The position numbers and the translations under genes were made by a program. From Flavobacteriaceae bacterium (lineage in GTDB: Bacteria; Bacteroidota; Bacteroidia; Flavobacteriales; Flavobacteriaceae): a DNA stretch of 16,813 nt. Every line of letters begins with the position of its first letter. The stretch's first letter is position 1. Location of the stretch: NCBI GenBank assembly GCA_030613745.1, contig JAUWLK010000028.1, positions 1 through 16,813 of the forward strand, given 5' to 3'. The notes beneath the pieces were generated by a model. The model was not told where the DNA came from, did no database searches, and saw nothing but the letters and a program-made list of their open reading frames with translations. Positions 7,526 through 15,271 of the stretch are shown in pieces.

Positions 7526-8427
7526 AAAAATATTTTTTAAATTATTTAGATGAATTAGAATCTGAAGCAGTTTTTGTTTTACGTGAAGTATATGCGCAAT
7601 TTCAAAATCCGGTTATTTTATTTTCTGGAGGTAAAGATTCTATTGTCTTAGCTCATTTAGCTAAAAAAGCATTTTACCCTTCAAAAATACCATTTCCATT
7701 AATGCATATAGATACAGGGCATAATTTTCCGGAAACAATACAGTTTAGAGATGATTTGGTTAAAAATTTGGGAGCTCAATTAATAGTCGGTTCTGTTCAA
7801 GAAGCCATTGATAATAATAGAGTGGTTGAAGAAAAAGGTAAAAATGCTACCCGTAATGAGTTGCAAATAACAACCTTATTAGATGCTATCGAAAGTAATA
7901 AAATAGATTGTGCTATAGGAGGTGGTAGACGTGATGAAGAAAAGGCTAGAGCTAAAGAAAGGTTTTTCTCTCACCGTGATGATTTTGGACAATGGACACC
8001 AAAAAATCAGCGTCCTGAATTATGGAATTTATACAATGGAAAAATGCATCATGGAGAGCATTTTAGAGCATTTCCAATAAGTAACTGGACAGAAATGGAT
8101 GTGTGGAATTATATTAAAAGAGAGAATATTGAAATTCCTTCTTTATATTATGCACATGAAAGAGAAGTGGTACTCAGAAATGGAAGTTGGATTCCAGTTT
8201 CTGAATATTTAATTATGCAAGAAGGAGAAGAAACTAAAATAAAGAAAATTCGTTTTAGAACATTAGGCGACATTACAATTACCGGTGGTATAGAAAGTGA
8301 TGCAAATACTTTAGAAAAAATTGTTGGAGAAGTTTCAGCTATGAGAGAAACTGAGCGAGGTAATCGAGCTGATGATAAACGAAGTGAAACTTCTATGGAA
8401 GATAGAAAAAAACAAGGGTACTTTTAA
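7522..8427 (+). CDS. cysD: Sulfate adenylyltransferase subunit 2 CysD
   Basis: A 301-residue ATP-pyrophosphatase-type subunit that forms APS from ATP and sulfate, working with the GTPase CysN. The PP-loop is FSGGKDS (34-40). Further family blocks are HIDTGHNFPETI, GGGRRDEEKARAKERFFS, PISNWTEMDVWNYI and the C-terminal ETERGNRADDKRSETSMEDRKKQGYF. Length equals that of characterised CysD proteins (about 300). It overlaps cysC by four bases at the start, and cysN begins 10 bases after its stop, as expected for an obligate heterodimer made in equal amounts. Confidence 0.97.
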   Translation: MKKYFLNYLDELESEAVFVLREVYAQFQNPVILFSGGKDSIVLAHLAKKAFYPSKIPFPLMHIDTGHNFPETIQFRDDLVKNLGAQLIVGSVQEAIDNNRVVEEKGKNATRNELQITTLLDAIESNKIDCAIGGGRRDEEKARAKERFFSHRDDFGQWTPKNQRPELWNLYNGKMHHGEHFRAFPISNWTEMDVWNYIKRENIEIPSLYYAHEREVVLRNGSWIPVSEYLIMQEGEETKIKKIRFRTLGDITITGGIESDANTLEKIVGEVSAMRETERGNRADDKRSETSMEDRKKQGYF

Positions 8428-8437
8428 ATAGAATAAA

Positions 8438-9694
8438 ATGCAAATAGACAAAAACCAATTATTACGATTTACAACTGCCGGAAGTGTAGATGATGGGAAA
8501 AGTACATTGATAGGTAGATTGCTATATGATTCAAAATCAATTTTTGAAGATCAAATAGCATCTGTTGAGAAAACAAGTAAACGAAAAGGCTTAGAAAAAA
8601 TTGATCTAGCTTTGTTTACAGATGGTTTAAAAGATGAAAGAGAACAGGGTATTACAATTGATGTTGCTTATCGGTATTTTACAACCCCAAAGCGTAAATT
8701 TATAATTGCCGATACACCTGGGCACATTCAATATACAAGAAACATGGTTACTGGTGCCTCAACAGCAAATGTGGCAATTGTTTTGATTGATGCAAGAAAT
8801 GGAGTAATTGAACAAACCAAACGCCATTCATTTATTGCATCATTACTTCAAATATCACATATAATTGTTTGTGTTAATAAAATGGATTTAGTAGACTATA
8901 GTGAAGAAATTTTTAATGATATTGTTCAGCAATATGAAGAAATATCATCAAAAATGATGATAAAAGATGTAAGATATATTCCAATAAGTGCTCTTGAGGG
9001 TGATAATGTTGTGCATCGTTCAGATAAAACACCTTGGTATCAAAATGCACCATTATTACATACTTTGGAAACTATTCATATTACAAGTGATAACAATATG
9101 GTAGATGCACGTTTTCCTGTACAGACAGTATTAAGACCACAGGATGAAGAAAATAGAGATTATCGTGGTTATGCAGGAACCATTGCTGGAGGAATTTTTA
9201 GAGTAGGTAATGAAGTGAAAGTGTTACCATCAGGTTTCAGTTCAAAAATAAAATCTATAAATGTATACGATAAATATGTTGATCAAGCATTTGAAGGTAT
9301 GAGTGTTGCAATTAATTTAGAAGATGATATTGATATTAGCAGAGGCGATATGATTGTTAAAGTAAACAATTTACCAGAAATTACCCAAGATTTATCAGCA
9401 ATGTTATGTTGGTTCAATGATCAACCAGCCATACCAAGAGCTAAATATATTATAAAGCACACTTCAAATGAGCAAAAAGCAATGATTAAAGAAGTAGAGT
9501 ATGTTGTAAATATAGATACACTTAAAAGAGATGAAGAAAATAAAAATATTACCATGAATGATATTTGCAAAGTTAAAATTAGAACAACCGCACCTATCAT
9601 GATGGATGAATATTCAAGAAACCGAAAAACAGGAAACTTTATATTGATTGATGATGCTACCAATGAAACTGTAGCTGCTGGGATGTTAATTTAA
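8438..9694 (+). CDS. cysN: Sulfate adenylyltransferase subunit 1 CysN (GTPase)
   Basis: A 418-residue elongation-factor-like GTPase whose GTP hydrolysis drives APS synthesis by CysD. GTP-binding motifs are visible: G1 GSVDDGKST (15-23), an EREQGITIDVAYRYF switch region, G3 DTPGH (92-96) and G4 NKMD (147-150). Two beta-barrel domains follow. It is shorter than E. coli CysN (about 475 residues), and no APS kinase domain is fused to the C-terminus, in line with the separate cysC upstream. It is the last gene before a strong terminator-like hairpin, so it probably closes the operon. Confidence 0.96.
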   Translation: MQIDKNQLLRFTTAGSVDDGKSTLIGRLLYDSKSIFEDQIASVEKTSKRKGLEKIDLALFTDGLKDEREQGITIDVAYRYFTTPKRKFIIADTPGHIQYTRNMVTGASTANVAIVLIDARNGVIEQTKRHSFIASLLQISHIIVCVNKMDLVDYSEEIFNDIVQQYEEISSKMMIKDVRYIPISALEGDNVVHRSDKTPWYQNAPLLHTLETIHITSDNNMVDARFPVQTVLRPQDEENRDYRGYAGTIAGGIFRVGNEVKVLPSGFSSKIKSINVYDKYVDQAFEGMSVAINLEDDIDISRGDMIVKVNNLPEITQDLSAMLCWFNDQPAIPRAKYIIKHTSNEQKAMIKEVEYVVNIDTLKRDEENKNITMNDICKVKIRTTAPIMMDEYSRNRKTGNFILIDDATNETVAAGMLI

Positions 9695-9716
9695 AGGAAG
9701 AGTAATTAAATATTGA

Positions 9717-9745
9717 AAGGCTGTCAATTTTGACAGTCTTTTTTT
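9717..9745 (+). terminator. Intrinsic terminator after cysN
   Basis: A 10-base-pair stem (AAGGCTGTCA at 9717-9726 with TGACAGTCTT at 9731-9740, one G-T wobble) and a four-base ATTT loop are followed by a run of T ending at 9745. It lies 22 bases after the cysN stop and ends the polysaccharide/sulfate unit. Confidence 0.9.
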
Positions 9746-9782
9746 GTTAAAATAAAATTAAATATATTTAATACTGAAACAC

Positions 9783-9790
9783 TATATTTG
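9783..9790 (+). promoter_or_regulatory. Probable Bacteroidota -7 promoter element for ychF
   Basis: TATATTTG matches the TAnnTTTG consensus known for Bacteroides and Flavobacterium. It sits between the cysN terminator and ychF, 29 bases before the ATG at 9820. No clear TTG -33 element is visible. Placement directly after a terminator supports it. Confidence 0.6.
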
Positions 9791-9819
9791 CACTTTTTAA
9801 AAATAAAAGAAAAATTTAT

Positions 9820-10914
9820 ATGAAAGCCGGAATTGTAGGATTACCAAATGTAGGAAAATCAACTTTATTTAATTGTTTGTCAAATGCTAAGGCACAATCA
9901 GCAAACTTTCCTTTTTGTACAATTGAACCTAATATAGGTGTTGTAAATGTACCAGATTCTCGATTAGAAAAATTAGAAAAACTTGTAAACCCTGAACGAG
10001 TTTTGCCTGCAACAGTTGATATTGTAGATATAGCAGGTTTGGTAAAAGGAGCTAGTAAAGGTGAAGGCTTAGGAAATAAGTTTTTAGGAAATATTCGTGA
10101 AACTGATGCAATTATACACGTTATACGTTGTTTTGATAATGATAATATTGTGCATGTTGATACTACCATTGACCCTGTTAGAGATAAAGAAACTATTGAT
10201 TTTGAGTTACAATTAAAAGACTTGGAAACTGTTGAAAAGAAATTAGATAAAGTTAAAAAAGCATCTAGAACAGGGGATAAGCTAGCCTTAAAAGAATTAG
10301 AGGTACTTACAAAAATTAAAGATAATTTAGAAAGTGCTGTTTCAGTCAGAGCTGTTGATCTTACTGAAAAAGAAAGAGAAGAATTTGTAAGCCCATTACA
10401 GTTATTGACAGATAAACCTGTTTTATATGTTTGTAATGTTGATGAGGCGTCAGCAGTTACTGGAAATCACTATGTTGATGAATTAAAAGAAGCTGTTAAA
10501 AATGAAAATGCCGAAATGTTGGTTCTTGCTGTTGCTACTGAAGCTGATATTATGGAACTAGAGGAATATGAAGAACGCCAAATGTTTTTAGAAGATATAG
10601 GTTTGGATGAACCAGGTGCTTCTAAATTGATAAGGGCAGCATACAAATTATTAAATTTACAAACTTATTTTACTGCCGGAGTAAAAGAAGTAAGAGCGTG
10701 GACTATTCATATTGGAGATACTGCACCGCAAGCTGCAGGAGTAATTCATACAGATTTTGAAAAAGGATTTATTCGTGCAGAAGTAATTAAATATAAAGAT
10801 TTTATTCATTATGGTAGTGAAGCAAAAGTGAAAGAAGCAGGGAAATTGGCTGTTGAAGGCAAAGAATATATAGTGCAAGATGGTGATATGATGAATTTTA
10901 GATTTAATGTTTAA
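9820..10914 (+). CDS. ychF: Ribosome-associated P-loop ATPase/GTPase YchF (Obg family)
   Basis: A 364-residue universally conserved OBG-family nucleotidase that binds ribosomes and, in other bacteria, affects stress responses and translation. It has G1 GLPNVGKST (7-15), PNIGVVNVPDSRL, G3 DIAGLVKGASKGEGLGNKFL and a non-canonical G4 (CNVDE, Glu in place of the GTPase Asp), the hallmark of YchF preferring ATP. A coiled-coil-like insertion spans roughly residues 130-180. The C-terminal TGS-like domain ends in the conserved DMMNFRFNV. It is full length and probably transcribed from its own promoter. Confidence 0.97.
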   Translation: MKAGIVGLPNVGKSTLFNCLSNAKAQSANFPFCTIEPNIGVVNVPDSRLEKLEKLVNPERVLPATVDIVDIAGLVKGASKGEGLGNKFLGNIRETDAIIHVIRCFDNDNIVHVDTTIDPVRDKETIDFELQLKDLETVEKKLDKVKKASRTGDKLALKELEVLTKIKDNLESAVSVRAVDLTEKEREEFVSPLQLLTDKPVLYVCNVDEASAVTGNHYVDELKEAVKNENAEMLVLAVATEADIMELEEYEERQMFLEDIGLDEPGASKLIRAAYKLLNLQTYFTAGVKEVRAWTIHIGDTAPQAAGVIHTDFEKGFIRAEVIKYKDFIHYGSEAKVKEAGKLAVEGKEYIVQDGDMMNFRFNV

Positions 10915-10920
10915 AATGTT

Positions 10921-10955
10921 ATTCCCACGAATCCCGATAATTATCGGGAGGGAAT
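10921..10955. repeat. GC-richer hairpin/palindrome between ychF and tgt
   Basis: The perfect 16-base palindrome CCCGATAATTATCGGG (10933-10948) is framed by ATTCCC (10921-10926) and GGGAAT (10950-10955), giving a two-part stem. It stands out in the AT-rich surroundings. No T-run follows directly; ATTTTT comes about seven bases later. It may act as a weak terminator for ychF in either direction, or be a copy of a dispersed intergenic palindrome. Confidence 0.7.
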
Positions 10956-10988
10956 CGTATCATTTTTATACATAAAGTAGTAAGATAT

Positions 10989-12119
10989 ATGATTTTTAAA
11001 ATAAAAGGAACAGACCAAAATAGCCAAGCCAGAGCTGCAGAAATAACAACCGATCATGGTATAATACAAACACCAATTTTTATGCCGGTAGGAACTGCTG
11101 CTTCTGTAAAAGGAGTGCATCAAACCGAATTAAAAAATGATATTAATGCAGATATAATTCTTGGAAATACATACCATTTGTATCTACGTCCGAAAACAGA
11201 TATAATAGAAAAAGCAGGAGGTTTACATAAATTTATAAATTGGGATAGGCCTATTTTAACAGATTCTGGTGGGTACCAAGTTTATTCTTTATCAGATAGT
11301 AGAAAAATTAAAGAAGAAGGTGTTAATTTTAAATCACATATTGATGGTTCTTCTCATTTTTTTTCTCCTGAATTTTCAATGGAAATTCAAAGAAGTATAG
11401 GAGCTGATATTATTATGGCTTTTGATGAATGTACACCATATCCATGTGATTATAATTATGCTAAAAATTCTATGCACATGACCCATAGATGGTTAGATAG
11501 GTGTATAAATTGGTTAGAAGATAATCCTGAAAAATATAATTACAAACAAACTTTTTTCCCTATAGTTCAGGGAAGTACATATAAAGATTTACGTAAACAA
11601 TCAGCAGAATACATTGCAAATGCTGGTGCTGAAGGAAATGCTATTGGTGGATTATCAGTAGGTGAGCCTGCCGATGAAATGTATGAAATGACTCAGTTGG
11701 TATGTGATATTCTTCCAAAGGACAAGCCAAGATATTTAATGGGAGTTGGAACACCAATAAATATTTTAGAGAATATTGCTTTAGGTGTTGATATGTTTGA
11801 TTGTGTTATGCCAACTCGAAATGCAAGAAATGGAATGTTATTTACTGCCCATGGCACTATAAATATTAAAAATAAAAAATGGGAAGATGATTTTTCTCCT
11901 ATTGATGATATGGCAATTACCTATGTTGATACATATTATTCAAAGGCTTATTTAAGGCATTTATTTGCAGCTAAAGAATATTTAGGAAAACAAATTGCAA
12001 CAATTCATAATTTAGGTTTTTATTTGTGGTTGGTTCGTGAAGCAAGAAAGCATATATTAGCAGGAGATTTTAACCATTGGAAAAATAAAATGGTAAAACA
12101 AATGGATAAGCGATTGTAA
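10989..12119 (+). CDS. tgt: tRNA-guanine transglycosylase Tgt
   Basis: A 376-residue enzyme that swaps guanine-34 of tRNAs with GUN anticodons for preQ1 in queuosine synthesis. Catalytic parts are intact: TDSGGYQVYS (Asp92), MAFDECTPYP (Asp146), the GGLSVGEP substrate pocket and FDCVMPTRNARNG with the nucleophile Asp271. The usual zinc site (C-x-C-x2-C...H) is not: the three cysteine positions align with Ala309, Thr311 and Asp314, while the His is kept (His340 in TIHNL). I believe this loss is shared by Bacteroidota relatives, but that is from memory. The start ATG lies 74 bases after ychF, beyond the hairpin. The permease gene follows after 51 bases. Confidence 0.96.
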   Translation: MIFKIKGTDQNSQARAAEITTDHGIIQTPIFMPVGTAASVKGVHQTELKNDINADIILGNTYHLYLRPKTDIIEKAGGLHKFINWDRPILTDSGGYQVYSLSDSRKIKEEGVNFKSHIDGSSHFFSPEFSMEIQRSIGADIIMAFDECTPYPCDYNYAKNSMHMTHRWLDRCINWLEDNPEKYNYKQTFFPIVQGSTYKDLRKQSAEYIANAGAEGNAIGGLSVGEPADEMYEMTQLVCDILPKDKPRYLMGVGTPINILENIALGVDMFDCVMPTRNARNGMLFTAHGTINIKNKKWEDDFSPIDDMAITYVDTYYSKAYLRHLFAAKEYLGKQIATIHNLGFYLWLVREARKHILAGDFNHWKNKMVKQMDKRL

Positions 12120-12170
12120 GAATAATTAAAATTATAGAAGTTTTTCCTTAGGGGAAAGATTTAGGATGGG

Positions 12171-13262
12171 ATGAAAATTCTTGATAAATACATATTAAAA
12201 AAATATTTTACTTCTTTTATCTTTACTTTATTGATATTGATTCCAATTGCAATAGCAATAGATATTTCTGAAAAAGTTGGTAAGTTTTTAAAAGCAGATG
12301 ATCTGACTTTGAATGAGATTGTAAGAGATTATTATGTAAATTTTACCATAAACTATGGCAATACTTTTATGCCTTTGGCTTTATTTATATCGGTAATTAT
12401 GTTTACTTCTAAAATGTCAAATAATACCGAAATAATTGCTATTAACAGTTCAGGTATATCTTTTAAAAGATTTTTGAGACCATATATTATTGGTGCTTCT
12501 ATAATTGCTTTATTTTCTTTGTATTCAAATCATTTTATTGTACCAAAATCTAATAAGGAGTTTGAAAAATTTCAAGAAACCTATTTACGGTCTGCAAATA
12601 AAAAAAAGACAAAACGTTCTGTTTCAAAAGTCAATTTACAATTAAGTGATAATGATTATGTATATTTTGGTAGTTTTAATTTTAAGTCTAATAATGGATA
12701 TAATTTTCGTTATGACCATTTTGAAGGAAATAAACTGAAATATAGATTAAAAGGCCAAACTATTAAATGGATTAAAAAAGATAGTACTTACAGAATAAGT
12801 AATTTTGAAAAAAGATATATATATACTAAAAATGACAGTATAGATTCAGGAACTTATTTAGACACGGTCTTTAACTTCCAACCTAAAGACCTATTATATG
12901 TTGACTATTTAGCTAAAGAAATGTCATCAATAGATTTATCAACACATATAAAAGAATCACAAGATAGAGGTGTAAAAAATCTTAATAATTATAAAGTTGA
13001 ATTATATAAACGTACAAGTTTACCAATATCATCTTTTGTATTAACACTCATCGCCGTTACTTTAGCTTCTAAAAAAAGAAGAGGTGGTATAGGTGTAAAT
13101 TTGGCAGCAGGAATAAGCTTAATGTTTATTTATGTTTTTTTTATGAAAGTTTCTGAAGTATTAGGCTCAACTGCTGAATCATCACCTTTTATTATGGTTT
13201 GGATGCCTAATCTAATTTTTGGAACCTTAGCTTTATTTTTGTACAGACAACATGCTAAATGA
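12171..13262 (+). CDS. LptF/LptG-family (YjgP/YjgQ) permease
   Basis: A 363-residue inner-membrane protein of the lipopolysaccharide-export permease family, which with LptB2 extracts LPS and passes it to the periplasmic bridge. It starts MKILDKYILKKYFTSF, typical of LptG-type members. There are three membrane helices in the first ~120 residues (about 14-30, 61-80 and 98-120), a hydrophilic periplasmic part (about 122-275) that would form the beta-jellyroll, and three more helices (about 284-300, 305-330 and 340-358). The arrangement and length fit. Whether it is the LptF or the LptG copy cannot be settled from this sequence alone. The ATG follows an AGGA-containing leader. The stop lies within the next gene (11-base overlap). 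Confidence 0.9.
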   Translation: MKILDKYILKKYFTSFIFTLLILIPIAIAIDISEKVGKFLKADDLTLNEIVRDYYVNFTINYGNTFMPLALFISVIMFTSKMSNNTEIIAINSSGISFKRFLRPYIIGASIIALFSLYSNHFIVPKSNKEFEKFQETYLRSANKKKTKRSVSKVNLQLSDNDYVYFGSFNFKSNNGYNFRYDHFEGNKLKYRLKGQTIKWIKKDSTYRISNFEKRYIYTKNDSIDSGTYLDTVFNFQPKDLLYVDYLAKEMSSIDLSTHIKESQDRGVKNLNNYKVELYKRTSLPISSFVLTLIAVTLASKKRRGGIGVNLAAGISLMFIYVFFMKVSEVLGSTAESSPFIMVWMPNLIFGTLALFLYRQHAK

Positions 13263-14145
13263 TAAATTAAAAAATCAATTACATCTTCATTTTATTGTTT
13301 TTATTTGGGGGTTTACAGCAATACTTGCTGCATTGATAAGTATTGATGCCATATCTCTTGTTTGGTTTCGTGTTTTAATTGCTTCAGCAACTTTATTTAT
13401 ATTTTTAAAAATTAAAAAAATACCTTTTGATGAAAAATCGGGTGACTTAATAAAATTATTTCTTGGTGGAGTACTTATAGCTATTCATTGGATAACTTTT
13501 TTTCATGCAATTAAAATTTCGACAATTTCAACTACACTAATTAGTATGTCGTCAAGTGCTTTTTTTGTAGTATTACTTCAACCATTATTTGGTAATAAAA
13601 AGATTTCTTTATTTGAACTTCTTTTAGCAGTTATTACAATTATTGGATTTGTAATAATATTTAATGTTGAAAAAGTACATACAAAGGGAATTATTTATGC
13701 GTTGATCTCAGCTTTTCTACTAGCAGTTTTTTCAATTTACAATAGTAAATTGGTTAAAAATTATAGAGCCAGTAAAATTGCATTTTATGAATTATTTTTT
13801 GCATTTTTATTTGTTACCATAGTATTATTCATTAAAGGTTCTTTTAATGTTTCTTTTTTTGAATTATCTAAATTTGATTGGATATTTATAACTATTTTGG
13901 CTACAATATGTACAGCATATCCTTTTGTAGTTGCAACTGATTTATTAAAAAAAATGAGTGCTTTTACTATTGTTTTAACTAATAATTTAGAACCGGTTTA
14001 TGGTATTGTTTTAGCTGTTATAATATTTGGAGATAAAGAAAAAATGAGTTTTCAATTCTATATTGGTGCTGTATTAATATTTTTTAGTGTATTATTGAAC
14101 GCTTTTATTAAAAATAACCTATTTAGATTAAGATTTAAAAAGTAA
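13252..14145 (+). CDS. EamA/DMT-family transporter
   Basis: A 297-residue protein made of two tandem EamA repeats with about ten hydrophobic helices, typical of drug/metabolite transporters in the inner membrane. An N-terminal FIVFIWGFTAILAALIS helix, the VWFRVLIAS segment and a second-repeat motif TNNLEPVYGIVLAVIIFGDK support the family. The C-terminus is basic (FRLRFKK), consistent with a cytoplasmic end. The substrate is unknown; members export amino acids, nucleosides or other metabolites. The ATG at 13252 overlaps the permease gene by 11 bases in another frame, so translation is probably coupled to it. Confidence 0.9.
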   Translation: MLNDKLKNQLHLHFIVFIWGFTAILAALISIDAISLVWFRVLIASATLFIFLKIKKIPFDEKSGDLIKLFLGGVLIAIHWITFFHAIKISTISTTLISMSSSAFFVVLLQPLFGNKKISLFELLLAVITIIGFVIIFNVEKVHTKGIIYALISAFLLAVFSIYNSKLVKNYRASKIAFYELFFAFLFVTIVLFIKGSFNVSFFELSKFDWIFITILATICTAYPFVVATDLLKKMSAFTIVLTNNLEPVYGIVLAVIIFGDKEKMSFQFYIGAVLIFFSVLLNAFIKNNLFRLRFKK

Positions 14146-14168
14146 TTAAATTAATTGGTCAAAGTTTA

Positions 14169-14176
14169 TATATTTG
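14169..14176 (+). promoter_or_regulatory. Probable Bacteroidota -7 promoter element for accA
   Basis: TATATTTG matches the TAnnTTTG consensus, 68 bases before the accA ATG at 14245 and 23 bases after the transporter stop. A TTA at 14146-14148, 20 bases upstream, is a weak -33 candidate. It would lie inside the coding region if accA were started at the upstream TTG at 14155, which argues against that start. Confidence 0.5.
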
Positions 14177-14244
14177 TAATCTTAATCCAAAATATAAAAC
14201 CGAAAACAAATATTTTTTGGTTTAAAAATACAACTCAAATAAAA

Positions 14245-15198
14245 ATGGAATATTTAGATTTTGAATTACCTTTAAAAGAGTTAGAAGAACAACTGCAAAA
14301 ATGTTTATTGATTGGTGAAGAAAGTGATGTTGATGTAAGTGAAACTTGTAAAAAAATAGAAATAAAATTAGAAAGTACCAGAAAAGAAATTTTCAAAAAC
14401 CTAACTGCTTGGCAAAGAGTTCAGTTGTCTAGGCACCCTTCAAGGCCATATACTTTAGATTTTATTAATGCACTCACCAAAGGCACATTTATGGAATTAC
14501 ATGGTGATAGAAATGTTAGAGACGATAAAGCAATGATTGGTGGTTTAGGAAAAATTGGAAATCAATCATATATGTTTATTGGTCAGCAAAAAGGGTATAA
14601 CACTAAAACTCGTCAATATCGAAATTTTGGAATGGCTAATCCTGAAGGATATAGGAAAGCTTTACGATTGATGAAAATGGCAGAAAAATTTGAGATTCCT
14701 GTTTTAGCTTTAATTGATACACCAGGCGCATATCCGGGATTAGAAGCAGAAGAAAGAGGTCAAGGTGAGGCCATTGCTCGTAATATTTTTGAAATGACTA
14801 AGCTAAAAACTCCAATTATAACAGTTATAATTGGTGAAGGTGCTTCAGGTGGAGCTTTAGGCATAGGTGTTGGAGATAAGGTATTTATGTTAGAAAACAC
14901 TTGGTATACTGTAATTTCACCTGAATCTTGCTCATCAATTTTATGGCGTAGTTGGGAATACAAAGAAGTTGCTGCAGAAGCATTAAAGCTTACATCAAAA
15001 GATATGATTAAATTGAAATTGATTGATGGAATTATAAAGGAACCACTTGGAGGAGCACATTCAGATAGAGAAAAAACTTATAAATCAGTTGAATTGGCGA
15101 TAAAAAAAGCTTACGCGGAATTAAAAAAATTAACAATTAAAAAATTGATTGAAATGCGTATGGATAAATATGCAAATATGGGTGTCTATAATAACTAA
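14245..15198 (+). CDS. accA: Acetyl-CoA carboxylase carboxyltransferase subunit alpha AccA
   Basis: A 317-residue subunit that, with AccD, transfers carboxyl from biotinylated AccB to acetyl-CoA, giving malonyl-CoA for fatty-acid synthesis. The protein begins MEYLDFELPLKELEEQL, the normal AccA N-terminus, then has QRVQLSRHPSRPYTLDFI, GDRNVRDDKAMIGGLG, GQQKG, NFGMANPEGYRKALRLM, DTPGAYPGLEAEERGQGEAIA and GEGASGGALGIGVGD (oxyanion and CoA-binding region). Length equals the usual ~318. The frame is open upstream to a TTG at 14155, but the added residues are not AccA-like and cover the promoter element, so the ATG at 14245 is preferred. accD is not in the window. Confidence 0.96.
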   Translation: MEYLDFELPLKELEEQLQKCLLIGEESDVDVSETCKKIEIKLESTRKEIFKNLTAWQRVQLSRHPSRPYTLDFINALTKGTFMELHGDRNVRDDKAMIGGLGKIGNQSYMFIGQQKGYNTKTRQYRNFGMANPEGYRKALRLMKMAEKFEIPVLALIDTPGAYPGLEAEERGQGEAIARNIFEMTKLKTPIITVIIGEGASGGALGIGVGDKVFMLENTWYTVISPESCSSILWRSWEYKEVAAEALKLTSKDMIKLKLIDGIIKEPLGGAHSDREKTYKSVELAIKKAYAELKKLTIKKLIEMRMDKYANMGVYNN

Positions 15199-15218
15199 TC
15201 TTAAATTAAAACATTATT

Positions 15219-15226
15219 TAAATTTG
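15219..15226 (+). promoter_or_regulatory. Possible Bacteroidota -7 promoter element for nnr
   Basis: TAAATTTG fits TAnnTTTG and lies in the 73-base gap between accA and nnr, 45 bases before the nnr ATG. No good -33 element is seen and the region is almost pure A/T, so this is tentative. Confidence 0.4.
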
Positions 15227-15271
15227 TAATATATCCTATTTTTAATTAACTTTATTTAAAGATTTTAGGAT

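Noticed and set aside
8438..9694. CysN as a truncated protein, since it is shorter than the E. coli one
   Set aside because: All GTPase motifs and the following barrel domains are present and the end is natural. It appears to be a shorter family form rather than a broken gene.
12141..12159. Small hairpin TTTTTCC/GGAAAGA just before the LptF/G-type gene
   Set aside because: The seven-pair stem includes a G-T pair and has no T-run. It may influence translation, but there is nothing to support a defined riboswitch or terminator.
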